Positions 42,354 to 51,682 of a stretch of DNA of 64,000 nucleotides are shown piece after piece. The DNA lies in NCBI GenBank assembly GCA_038087015.1, contig JASBNA010000028.1:434001-498000 (forward strand), given 5' to 3'. Positions within the stretch are counted from its first letter, which is position 1; the number at the start of each line of letters is the position of its first letter. The position numbers were made by a program, and so were the translations under genes. The DNA comes from Cerrena zonata (lineage: Eukaryota; Basidiomycota; Agaricomycetes; Polyporales; Cerrenaceae). The notes beneath the pieces were generated by a model. It was not told where the DNA came from and searched no databases. It worked only from the letters and a program-made list of their open reading frames with translations.

Positions 42354-43416
42354 TTAGAACAAATCAATTAAACCCGACATATCACTTCTTTGTGATTGTA
42401 ATTTGGCTTTCCTCTTATCATCAATGGGCTGTTTCAATAATTTCTTATTTGAACTCTTACATAGTCCCTTCTTTGCCAAAGTGCAAATATCACAATTGTT
42501 TGACCTGGGTGCACAAACACTTTGGCCAAATCCAACTAGCAAGGGATTAATGTCAGCCCATAAGCTTTTCGGTAGCCATTTTTCCAATTCATTTCTAGTA
42601 TTCTCTGGTTTATCGGATTTCGATACCCACCCCCACATTTGCGCTAATCGATGTAAGTGAACATCTACACCAATTCCATCATTAATGTTCCATCCTTTTT
42701 GTAGCAAAAGATATCCCATCTTGGGACCTACACCCGGTAAGCTAACTATATCTTCTATAGTCTTGGGGATATCACCATTGAACTGATCGTTTAATATATC
42801 GCATGAGTTCTTAATAAAACCTGCTTTCCTTCCTATGGAAACCAACTTTTTGAATATAATTATCGATATCTGATTCTGCAGAATCCAAAATCGCCTCAAG
42901 ACAAAGCCCATTTTCATACCCTTTCTTCAAGAAAATGGTCTGAAGATTAACCATGGCCTCAAAATTCACCTCATCCTTAGTCTGGGACGATAACATCAAC
43001 GAAATCAAAAGTTGGAACCGATACACTTTTGGCTTATCTCGAGTCACATTCGGAGTAATCGTCTCGGGCATCCTCTCACACCCCATAGTATCAACCGGGG
43101 CCATGAACTTAGATCTCATGTATACTATTTCATTATATATTTCATGCCAATTCAGAGGTACTCGGGCATCCAAACCAACCAGCTTCAAATCTTCCCCAGT
43201 CACCGTTCTAAAAACATTCGGAGATGTCTCCGATGATTCATCCTCAACCTCAACCTTAATATGCTTCCGCTCCAGGCTTTTTACCCCAGTGTTGCCCTCC
43301 TGCTTCAACTCCGTAATCGAGTCGCCGTCCCCCAGGCCAACTTCCGTCTTTAGTCTCTTGACAGTTTCGGTCTTAGCTGCCTCCAACGGTCTCTTCGACC
43401 TGGTCGCAACTGCCAT
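42354..43416 (-). CDS. NTG1: Endonuclease III-type DNA glycosylase/AP lyase Ntg1/2, one frameshift
   Basis: Base-excision repair enzyme for oxidised pyrimidines, active in nucleus and often mitochondria. Total about 353 residues. The N-terminus MAVATRSKRPLEAAKTETVKRLK has a bipartite nuclear-localisation look. The first frame ends after VGFHRK; a single extra base at about 42827-42836 shifts to KAGFIKNSCDIL. The helix-hairpin-helix with the catalytic lysine is LPGVGPKMGYLLL, and the catalytic Asp is in GVDVHLHRLAQ. The C-terminal cysteine cluster is C-x6-C-x2-C-x7-C (CAPRSNNCDICTLAKKGLC), with last spacing longer than the x5 of bacterial Nth. S. cerevisiae Ntg1 lacks the iron-sulphur cysteines and Ntg2 has them, so this could equally be named NTG2. 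Confidence 0.85.
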
Positions 43417-43796
43417 CGCCTCTTTCCTATGCTAATAACTCCCCTGGATCCAAAGACCGATCCCTTTTTGCTATTCAGATAACGGAATCTTATATATTCA
43501 TTTTTGTTTCTCAATTTTTCATTATTCCATCGAGCACCTCCAGTGTCTAAATCCGAGGATCATAAGCTTGTAAGCGTATTCCCAGAGTGAGAGTTGGACA
43601 AAACGCATGAAAAATTAAATAAAAAAAAAAAAAAAAAATGAGTCAATCGAATCAAACCAACGCTTATTGTAACTCACTCAAATTCATTTTAAAGACTGGG
43701 GAAATCCAGGAGTTGGAAATATTTTTGTATGCTATTCTTCCAGACAAACTTTTCTTAAACTAGGCTAAATTTGGTGAAATAAGCACGAGTAAAACC
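43417..43796. promoter_or_regulatory. NTG1-CAT8 divergent promoter / CAT8 leader
   Basis: 380 bp. TATATATTC at about 43490 and an 18-base A run at about 43621-43638 are present. The 41-codon upstream frame at 43638-43763 (listed separately) precedes the CAT8 start by 33 bp. Confidence 0.5.
43638..43763 (+). other. Upstream open reading frame in the CAT8 leader
   Basis: ATG at 43638 immediately after an A run (good yeast start context), 41 codons (beginning MSQSNQTNAYCNSL), stop at 43761-43763. It ends 33 bp before the CAT8 ATG. If the transcript starts upstream it would be translated first and could lower CAT8 translation. No similarity to a known protein was recognised. Confidence 0.45.
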
Positions 43797-46700
43797 ATGT
43801 CCACCCTGATAAGTTCATTTATAAAAGCAGACGACCTTATAATGGGAGATCCGTTGCAACAGAATGGAGACCTGCAACAGAATGGAGACCTGCAACAGAA
43901 TGGAGACCTGCAACAGAAGATACAGCAGGATATACAACAGAATATACAGCAGAATATCCAAGAGCCAGATACTAAAGTAAAGGCACCAAGGAAACCCCGG
44001 GCGAAAAAAAAGAGTTCCCCAGGCGAAGGATCGGGGACCAATACCAAAACCATTAAAGCACCAGGTTCGACAACAGAAAGAGTTGCCCAGGCCTGTGATA
44101 GGTGCAGAGCCAAGAAGGTGAAATGTGACGGACGTCAACCGTGCTCAAGCTGTGCTGCTACCGGATTGAAGTGTATTGTCAGTGACAAGCTTTCTAGAAG
44201 AGCATTTCCAAAAGGTTATACCGAAACTTTAGAAGAAAGAATACGCCAGCTTGAATCAGAAAACAAAAAGTTGGTGGGGTTGTTGGATATAAGAGATGAA
44301 CAACTTGAGCTACTTAATTCAAGTGTTGGTCACATTGATGAAGAACAAGCGAGAAATAAAAGGAGCCAACCAATAACTTCTTCGAATCTCTCACTTTTGA
44401 ATAACGAGAATGGTAATGAGGTATTACATTCGCATCTTCATGATAAAGGGTGTCCCTGTGGATGCACAACCAATCCGCTGGCGGTTCACGAAAGGCCAGT
44501 TTCAATAGCCGGTTCTATATTTGACTCTAAGGCCACCGACAAGGTATCGATTGCAGGCTCGATTAATTTGAGTGATGATGACGATGAAGTTAGTCTTTTG
44601 AGTTTCAATGATGATCTGTCGATTCATACCAAAGATGATAATCAAAGGTACCCAATTAAAGAAGTCACCCCAGCACCAGGAGCATTTGCAGCAGCTACTG
44701 CCATTGCTCAAATGCAAAAAAATAAAACCGCTAGTCAACAAGAATTAGATGAAACAAATAAACAACAACAGTTAACCAGACTTGTTGCGGTATCGATTCC
44801 TCGTAGTACCGAGGAGACTTTATTTATTCCGACTCTTCTCGCAAGAATTTGTCAAGTTCATGGTTATCATTCCAAACCAGCTATACTAACTGCCAATGCA
44901 ATTGCTTCTTTAAAAGAAAATTCCAATGAATCCATGAAACCAGATGCATCCTCTCATGTTATGAACGAGTTTCTCTTGAAAATTATCTTGAACCGAGTTG
45001 GAATTACCAAACTCGAGGATTCAGAAGCATCGTACTTTATACGAAGCATTAAATTGCCTACTTCGAGACTTGACTTGGACCATTTGGTCACAATCTATTT
45101 CCAGGATTGGGGCAATGTTTTTCCTATTCTAGATAAGAATTCTTTTTTGAAAAATTACATGAAGTTAGCCAATATACTTGAATCTTCCGATGCTCCTCTT
45201 CATTCAGAGGGTGATTCTTCCTATGAGCTGGTTGAAAAATTTGGTGCCACCATGGTTTTGGTATTAAGTTTAAGTTTGTTATCAAATAAATATAGTGAAA
45301 TGTCATCGAAAAATCCAAATTCAAAAACTAAGGATGGAATCCTCAACCGTTATATCAAATCTTTGAACCATTACGATTATTTAATCCATGAATTCATTAA
45401 ACCAAATTGTATTATTACCAAACACTGTTCAATTCAATCACTTCAAATATTATCTTTAGCCTTGCAATATTGTTTAGTTATTGGTGATATAATAACTTGT
45501 TATGAATTAAGAGGTAGAGTTATAACTATGGCTCAGCAATTAAGATTACACCGATGCCCTGCTGCTGTTTTAGGTATCGCTGGTAATGATGACGGTAATG
45601 TAAACTTAAGAAATTTCATGCAGGGTGAAAGACGTATTTTATTTTGGTGTATTTACTGTCTTGACATTTATTCTTCCTTAAACCTAGGTGTTCCAAGATT
45701 ATTCAAAGATTTTGAAATTGAATGTGCCTTACCATTCAGTGGTAAAAATGATGACGACGACGATGATAATGAAAATATCTTAATTATAAATAATACCAAG
45801 CTTTCAATCGTGGGGAAAGTTTCAAAATTTGCATTAAGTGTTATGTTATATTGTAAAGTATTAGGTCATATTCTTGATTCAATTTTTTCAAGATTTGATA
45901 CAACTAATGCCCAAGAGAAATCTTTAGAAAAAGATAGAATGCTTGATTGTTGGAGAAGAGAATTACCAAGTGACCTTAAATTTGAAGTTGATGTTAATGG
46001 CTTTTCATTAAAAGACCATAAAACTTTAGGTGATTCTGATGATAGTATGTGGAAAAACTATAATAAGCAACAACTAACTTTAATCTTTTTATATTATCAT
46101 GCCAAAATTTTAATTTATTTACCCATCATCTCCAAATATGGTAACCACCATAACGTTGGTCTTTCAACTAAAGAACAATTGAGTAAAGGACAACATGATG
46201 TTTCCAACATAGTATCTAGTGTTAGTATGATTCAACAGTCATCTATTCAAATCCTTGAAGTTTTGAAAAGCCTAACCAAATATTCATCTTCTTATTTATT
46301 ACCAGTTCCAATTAATATTGCAAGAGAACAAGCTAGATTCACCCTCCTTGTTGCTAAAGGTAGTCTTGACTATATAAAAGGTGGTCCATTATACCAAAAC
46401 CTGAAGCAATTATTATTAGATACCATATCTAATTTGAATCTAGAAAGTGGGAATGATATCCCTGGTGGTTTAACGAAAAATTCAGTCAAGCTATTGGAAT
46501 TAGCAACTTTAAGTATTCTTGGATTAAATTTGAATAAGAATACTTCGAATTTAAAGAAAAGATTAAGTATGTCAATTCCAAATGCCCAACCAATCACCAA
46601 AACAGCGGTCGATCGTGGTAAGCAACTGCAAACCATGAATGGTCAATATAAAGCACAAAGACCAAGACATTCCTCAATTAGTTATTCCAATTCCATCACC

Positions 46701-47168
46701 AATAACTTAACTAGTGAATTTGATAATGATGAAATGTTCAATACGGCAATCCAAGTAGCTCCGCATAGACAAAGTTTCGATGACAGAGCCATGCACTCAA
46801 ACAATCAAAATCAAAACGGTTACGACCCAACTTTCCCTCCAAAACAGACCTCCATCAATCAAGAAGACTTCAACCTTGTTTTCAATAACAACAATAATTT
46901 GAACCAATTCACTAACATGAGTTCAAGTAATAGCAGTTCCGACAGCAATAATAATGGAGACAACGGCGACACCCCACCCGACGGTTTGGACAACATCCTT
47001 CAATTCGACCCATTCAAGGTCAATTTGAACAGACAGCTTATGATGAATGAATTTGCAGCCGATGGGTCCTTGGGGTTGGTTCCATTCTTGGACATGTCTC
47101 ACGATGAGAACAGCGAGTTCAACCACGACATGACCCAGCAAAACGGAAGCCACTTCGAATGGCCATAA
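43797..47168 (+). CDS. CAT8: Zn2Cys6 transcription factor, Cat8 (gluconeogenesis regulator)
   Basis: 1123-residue nuclear activator of gluconeogenic and C2-carbon genes. A Gln-rich N-terminus includes three LQQNGD repeats (18-bp DNA repeats, 43855-43908). The zinc cluster is at about 98-124 (CDRCRAKKVKC...CSSCAATGLKC, spacing 2-6-5-2-6), then SDKLSRRAFPKGYTETLEERI, which links to a coiled coil; this linker is very close to S. cerevisiae Cat8. HERPVSIAGSIFDS at about 226 is another Cat8-like motif. A fungal-specific middle homology domain lies at about 410-800, and the C-terminus is N/S/Q-rich with acidic patches suited to activation. Sip4 and other family members are less similar. Snf1-dependent phosphorylation is known for the family but not shown here. 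Confidence 0.82.
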   Translation: MSTLISSFIKADDLIMGDPLQQNGDLQQNGDLQQNGDLQQKIQQDIQQNIQQNIQEPDTKVKAPRKPRAKKKSSPGEGSGTNTKTIKAPGSTTERVAQACDRCRAKKVKCDGRQPCSSCAATGLKCIVSDKLSRRAFPKGYTETLEERIRQLESENKKLVGLLDIRDEQLELLNSSVGHIDEEQARNKRSQPITSSNLSLLNNENGNEVLHSHLHDKGCPCGCTTNPLAVHERPVSIAGSIFDSKATDKVSIAGSINLSDDDDEVSLLSFNDDLSIHTKDDNQRYPIKEVTPAPGAFAAATAIAQMQKNKTASQQELDETNKQQQLTRLVAVSIPRSTEETLFIPTLLARICQVHGYHSKPAILTANAIASLKENSNESMKPDASSHVMNEFLLKIILNRVGITKLEDSEASYFIRSIKLPTSRLDLDHLVTIYFQDWGNVFPILDKNSFLKNYMKLANILESSDAPLHSEGDSSYELVEKFGATMVLVLSLSLLSNKYSEMSSKNPNSKTKDGILNRYIKSLNHYDYLIHEFIKPNCIITKHCSIQSLQILSLALQYCLVIGDIITCYELRGRVITMAQQLRLHRCPAAVLGIAGNDDGNVNLRNFMQGERRILFWCIYCLDIYSSLNLGVPRLFKDFEIECALPFSGKNDDDDDDNENILIINNTKLSIVGKVSKFALSVMLYCKVLGHILDSIFSRFDTTNAQEKSLEKDRMLDCWRRELPSDLKFEVDVNGFSLKDHKTLGDSDDSMWKNYNKQQLTLIFLYYHAKILIYLPIISKYGNHHNVGLSTKEQLSKGQHDVSNIVSSVSMIQQSSIQILEVLKSLTKYSSSYLLPVPINIAREQARFTLLVAKGSLDYIKGGPLYQNLKQLLLDTISNLNLESGNDIPGGLTKNSVKLLELATLSILGLNLNKNTSNLKKRLSMSIPNAQPITKTAVDRGKQLQTMNGQYKAQRPRHSSISYSNSITNNLTSEFDNDEMFNTAIQVAPHRQSFDDRAMHSNNQNQNGYDPTFPPKQTSINQEDFNLVFNNNNNLNQFTNMSSSNSSSDSNNNGDNGDTPPDGLDNILQFDPFKVNLNRQLMMNEFAADGSLGLVPFLDMSHDENSEFNHDMTQQNGSHFEWP
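43855..43917 (+). repeat. 18-bp in-frame coding repeat in CAT8
   Basis: Three exact copies of TGCAACAGAATGGAGACC (43855-43872, 43873-43890, 43891-43908) plus a partial fourth, coding LQQNGD. Identical copies indicate recent expansion and likely length variation between strains. Confidence 0.9.
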
Positions 47169-47346
47169 ATCAACTTGTATTTTAAATAGATCGTGTATAC
47201 TAAATTCAAGAAGAGTATTCTTTTTTGCAATTAAAACACCCCCACATTGCGATAAAGTATAAATACTGAGCGATCCGCCAGAAAAAACTCAAAAAACCCA
47301 CACTTATCAAAAACATCAAGAACACTTATCAAACGAACATCTAGAT

Positions 47347-48335
47347 ATGGCTACTTTTTCCAAAACTGGGTTCAAGACATTGAACTACAACTCTTTCCGC
47401 CCACACTATCCAGCAAGCTTCTACCAAATTTTACAAAACTACGTGGTTAATGGGGATAAATCACGAGTATTCCCCATCGACAAAGCGATCGACTTAGGAT
47501 GTGGGTCAGGGGTTGCAAGTTACCCGTTGCTCAATTTTAGTAAAGAGGTTATTGGGCTTGATTTATCGCCGCTGATGATCGAGACGGCAAACTCCTTGAA
47601 AGCCGCCAGGTTGGAGGAAATGGGGATTGAGAACCAGGAGTCAATCAGTTTGTCGCTTCGTCGGTCGAAGACTTTGTGACGAAGAAAGAAGACAATTCAT
47701 TGACCAAAACAGACTTGGCCATTGAATTGGAGTCGGTTGATTTGATTACTGCTGCTCAATGTATCCATTGGTTTGATGACCACGAATTGTTTTTCAGAAA
47801 AGCATACAAGCTATTGAAACCCGGTGGAGTATTAGCTTATTGGTACTACATCGACCCAGTCATCACCGATTTCAGTAACGGTCAGACGATTGATGCTGAC
47901 TCGAAAGCGGAAATTTTGCGTAAGCTCGATGACTTGTATCACAAATATGTTTACCAGGATCCAAAACTCATGGGTCCGCATTGGGAACAACCCGGTAGAG
48001 ACATTTTGAAGCACGAGTTGGAGTCGGTTAATGCCAAAATCCCCCGGGACTTATACGTTGATATACAACGATCCAAGTTTAGACCTTCCACCGATTCAGT
48101 ACCAAAAGAACAAGACCTTGACATAGTCAAGTCCAACACTGACTTGAAAGCTTTTGAAAACTACATTGGTACTTACAGCGGATACCACAATTACAAACAA
48201 GCCACCGGGGACCCCCATAATTTGATCGAGTCCTTGATGAGAGAAATGGAATCATTAATTGGCGACAGATCCACCACCCGCATAGACCTCACCTTCAACA
48301 CCGGCTACGTCTTCATGAGAAAAGCTTCCCAATGA
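47347..48335 (+). CDS. SAM-dependent methyltransferase, Tmt1/Crg1 family, one frameshift
   Basis: About 329-residue class I methyltransferase related to trans-aconitate methyltransferase Tmt1 and Crg1. The N-terminus MATFSKTGFKTLNYNSFRPHYP is typical. Motif I is AIDLGCGSGVAS at about 47-58 and motif II is VIGLDLSPxM (x = CTG, read Ser) at about 67-77. A single missing base at about 47640-47660 ends the first frame; the second picks up at QFVASSVEDF and contains DLITAAQCIHWFD and LLKPGGVLAYW, the family signature, then GPHWEQPGRDIL and YIGTYSGYHNYK. It lies 178 bp after CAT8. The substrate cannot be read from sequence. Confidence 0.82.
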
Positions 48336-48585
48336 ACAAACCCCAACTTGATGCAAAAAGTTGGGGGGAAATTGGTGTACAAAATTGAAAACTGGTTTTT
48401 TGGCCCTCAACAAAAAATTAGCTGAAAAAGAAAAAGAACAAAAAAAAAAAAAAAGAATAGACAGAAAAACAGCTGGACCACGCGGAGACATGACAATTTC
48501 ACTACAAGACAAAAAGGACAGCTTGATAAGAAGTGGATAACTACTTTTCTTCATTGAAAGATCAGGATATATTGAATACAGAGAG

Positions 48586-49533
48586 ATGTTGTTTAGGCTT
48601 CCAATGCTACTATTGAAACTCCTCGGGGTTACATTTTTCATATGGATAACATTAACCACAATAATACCCCAAACATTACTAAAATATACTAATTGTCAAA
48701 TTCAACAGAATAAATTTGAAAAGTCGAATTACCCATATAATTCGATAACTTCACCTACACCATTACCATTACTGAATAGTAGTGTATATTTTATAATTGG
48801 CCATCCCGATGATGAAGTGATGTTTTTCAGTCCTTCATTGATTGAAATAACCAAGAAGAAACATAATAATGATGTTAAATTAATATGTTTTTCTAAAGGA
48901 GATGCGGTTGATGAATCTTTTGGAAAGATACGAGCTGAAGAATTGAAGCAATCAGCTAGAATTATTGGAATTGAATCAGGAAATGTAATAATACTCGATA
49001 ATTTTAAAGATGGAATGAATGAACATTGGAGTATTGAAGATATTAATAAATCATTAATTAATAAAATTGGAACATCTCCACCAAACAAAAAGGATGTGAT
49101 TTTCATTACATTTGATGATCAAGGAGTTTCCAATCATCCAAACCATATATCATTATATTATGGAACCAAACATTTTTTCACAAAATATTATCAAAAGAAA
49201 TATCCCAGTAAACTATATGGTTTGAAGAGTTTAAATTTTCTTGAAAAATATTCATTTACTCTATTAACCAATGTTGAGTTATTCATTGATCAATTATTTA
49301 AATTTATTATCAATAATGTATTAAAATTAAATATCAATATTGATATTAGTTTTTTCAGTAATAATAATCATTCATCATCATCATCAATCAAAGTTTACTC
49401 GGATTTGAATATGTTGAGTGTTAGTTATGCAGCAATGGCTTATGGTCACTTTTCACAAATGGTATGGTTTAGATATGGTTGGTTAATTTTTAGTAGATAC
49501 TTAACATTTAATCATTTAATAGAGTATAATTAG
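48586..49533 (+). CDS. GPI12: N-acetylglucosaminyl-PI de-N-acetylase (GPI anchor synthesis)
   Basis: ER-membrane enzyme for the second step of GPI-anchor synthesis, removing acetate from GlcNAc-PI. 315 residues, intact. An N-terminal membrane anchor (residues about 2-27, LLKLLGVTFFIWITLTTII) is followed by the zinc-binding motif GHPDDEVMFF at about 72-81, a SKGDAVDESFGKIRAEEL segment, and DDQGVSNHPNHI (second metal motif, HPNH) at about 180-191. These match the PIG-L/Gpi12 family. Its promoter region (48336-48585) is AT-rich and contains an A run. Confidence 0.93.
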   Translation: MLFRLPMLLLKLLGVTFFIWITLTTIIPQTLLKYTNCQIQQNKFEKSNYPYNSITSPTPLPLLNSSVYFIIGHPDDEVMFFSPSLIEITKKKHNNDVKLICFSKGDAVDESFGKIRAEELKQSARIIGIESGNVIILDNFKDGMNEHWSIEDINKSLINKIGTSPPNKKDVIFITFDDQGVSNHPNHISLYYGTKHFFTKYYQKKYPSKLYGLKSLNFLEKYSFTLLTNVELFIDQLFKFIINNVLKLNINIDISFFSNNNHSSSSSIKVYSDLNMLSVSYAAMAYGHFSQMVWFRYGWLIFSRYLTFNHLIEYN

Positions 49534-49534
49534 T

Positions 49535-50788
49535 TTAATTTATAATATTTTCAAAACCAAAATGATTTTGACACCAGTTTGAACCATGTTCAAAATATTC
49601 TTTTCTAGATATACTTAATTTATCAATAATATCATTATTTACTAAATTTAACCCACCATGCCAATTTACTTCATCATAATTCTTGAATAAATTTGGTTTT
49701 GATTTAACAATCCAGTCACCGGGTAATTCTTTTTTCAACTCATAAAGTATCCTTTCCTTAAAATTAGATAAATTAGTGGTACCACCAACAAAAGTTATAT
49801 TACCCGATAATAAAGGCCTGGTAATCTCGGGACACGACATGATTGATTCAACAATTAAATCAATGATATTCTTGAAAGGTGTAGATTGGATCATTGAATT
49901 ATTAGCAGAAGTTGAATTATTATCAAAAATAACCTCGGGATGAAATATCGATTCCGGAACACTAAATCGTTCATCAAATAATTTTAATGATTGGACATCT
50001 TGTGATAACTCTGTATCTTTGGTACGTACATATCCAGTAATTGTAGTCTTGAAGTCCGGTAATACAAATTCACATTTAGAGTCTAATTTATTTTGTAAAA
50101 TTTTATTGAAATCATTAGCAACAAAACATGTTTGTTCTTTAATAGTATTGATTAATAAAGGCTCATCAGTTATATCATAATGTCGAAATGAAATTAAATC
50201 TCTTAATAATCCATTCAATAATTTACCCCCGATTGGTAATTTTTTAACTCCTTTCCACCAAACTTTCTGATAAATTACTGGGATTATCCAGGTTGATTGG
50301 AATCCAGAATCAATTATTAAATTGAAATCATTTGGCTCTGCTTCAGTTCTATTCAGCCACGGCGCTAGCGATGCCGGGGCACATCTATAATACTCATTGA
50401 ACCCATACTCTTCAAATATTATTTGGTCAGTATTGATTGATAATTGGGGTAATTGAAATGGGGTTTCAGTTAATGTTAAATGTATCGATGATAAATCTAG
50501 CTCCTTCTTGGGTGATAACTTATCTAAAGTATAGTCCCAGATTGGTTTCTCTGTTTCCCATGAAGTCAAATGCCCTTGCTCGTGCGGTCTTTTGATATTT
50601 ATCCCACTATAGTTGTTCGTTTGCGTTAAGTAGTCATTACCAATATATATCAATCCATCTTTCGTTCTTGATATCGAATTCTGGGTTTTCAATGCATTCA
50701 ATGCATTGTTTTCGTTATAGTCGCCAGTACTGAAGCCAGCCTTGATGCTATATGACCCATTATCAACAACCAAGTACTGTTGGGACAT
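49535..50788 (-). CDS. ARP6: Actin-related protein 6 (SWR1 complex)
   Basis: Nuclear actin-related subunit of the SWR1 remodeller, which inserts histone variant H2A.Z. 417 residues, intact. The N-terminus MSQQYLVVDNGSYSIKAGF carries the phosphate-1 loop. LIIDSGFQSTWIIPV at about 156-170 is the phosphate-2 element, and FVGGTTNLSNFKERI at about 333 the adenosine-region motif. FQLPQLSINTDQIIFEEYGFNEYYRCAPASLAPW is typical of Arp6 rather than actin. It converges with GPI12: the stops lie only a base or two apart. Confidence 0.92.
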   Translation of the reverse strand: MSQQYLVVDNGSYSIKAGFSTGDYNENNALNALKTQNSISRTKDGLIYIGNDYLTQTNNYSGINIKRPHEQGHLTSWETEKPIWDYTLDKLSPKKELDLSSIHLTLTETPFQLPQLSINTDQIIFEEYGFNEYYRCAPASLAPWLNRTEAEPNDFNLIIDSGFQSTWIIPVIYQKVWWKGVKKLPIGGKLLNGLLRDLISFRHYDITDEPLLINTIKEQTCFVANDFNKILQNKLDSKCEFVLPDFKTTITGYVRTKDTELSQDVQSLKLFDERFSVPESIFHPEVIFDNNSTSANNSMIQSTPFKNIIDLIVESIMSCPEITRPLLSGNITFVGGTTNLSNFKERILYELKKELPGDWIVKSKPNLFKNYDEVNWHGGLNLVNNDIIDKLSISRKEYFEHGSNWCQNHFGFENIIN

Positions 50789-51682
50789 CCTTCGACCTGG
50801 TAATGCAGTAATTGAATCGGTATTTATGTCTTGATGCCTGAAAAATTATTGTTATATCTCTGGTGTCTGGGTGTTGTGTTTGATTCGAACACGACCTTTT
50901 TTTATTCAATTAAAAAGTCACCAATAATACTCTATGCTATAGCATGGCTACATTGTTTATGATTCTATGTGATAATTAATTGGAGTCGTTTCCCGTGTGT
51001 CCATTCAATTGGGTTATCAATTTTTATTTGTGCCCGTTATTTCACGTGTACATAGGTTCTACCTTCAAAAAAATGTGGAGACAAAAGAACGGCTGACTCC
51101 AAAGGAACCTCCTGACTCAACCACGGCGTACTCCGTTGGTGCCACTAGACTTTGGACAATTCCAAAAGATTCTTACAATTGAAGTATGAAAATTAGACTG
51201 CTTGTTTATCGGCGATGGTTTGATAATTGCGCTTTGTGCTCCGTAAACGGAGCTTAAAATTGCAACCTGAACCCATAAACCAGGTTATCTCCAAAAAACA
51301 ATGTTGCTTTTGGAAAGAAAACCAATACCTACGGTTTTTCTATGTAGTTATAGAGGAATCCCTCCAGTACTTGACGAATTCACTGAGAGATGAGTTCAGA
51401 TGAAGCCAATTTTGTCTTGATTTTTTTTTTTTCTCTTTATGTGCGAGAGTCAGCTAATTTTTCAAAAGCTTCTTCTATTATCAAAAGCTTCTTCACTTCT
51501 CGAACGCTTGAGTTTGTAATCCATATTCTTGTTGTTTTCACGGGAAGGTCCGTCAGCCTTTGGAATTAATGTTACTGTGTTGTTAGAAAGAAATACCCAA
51601 TAGTTTAGACATAAAGAGTTACCAGAATCTCTTATAGCCACAATTTTTGACTAATTCATCTAAAGAATTAAAGGGGACCAAG
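50789..51682. promoter_or_regulatory. ARP6-LDB19 divergent promoter
   Basis: 894 bp. A hairpin GCTCCGT/ACGGAGC at 51238-51253 (loop AA) contains CCG-N4-CGG, and a second inverted repeat AACCTG...CAGGTT at about 51263-51285 follows. Another pairing, GTTGTGTT/AACACGAC, lies at about 50872-50894 before a T run. A T tract is at about 51421-51431. The 61-codon frame at 50997-51182 has a GTG start and was not accepted. Confidence 0.5.

Noticed and set aside
50872..50894. GATTCGAACAC resembling a minus-strand tRNA B box
   Set aside because: It is part of a simple hairpin; stems required for a tRNA are not present.
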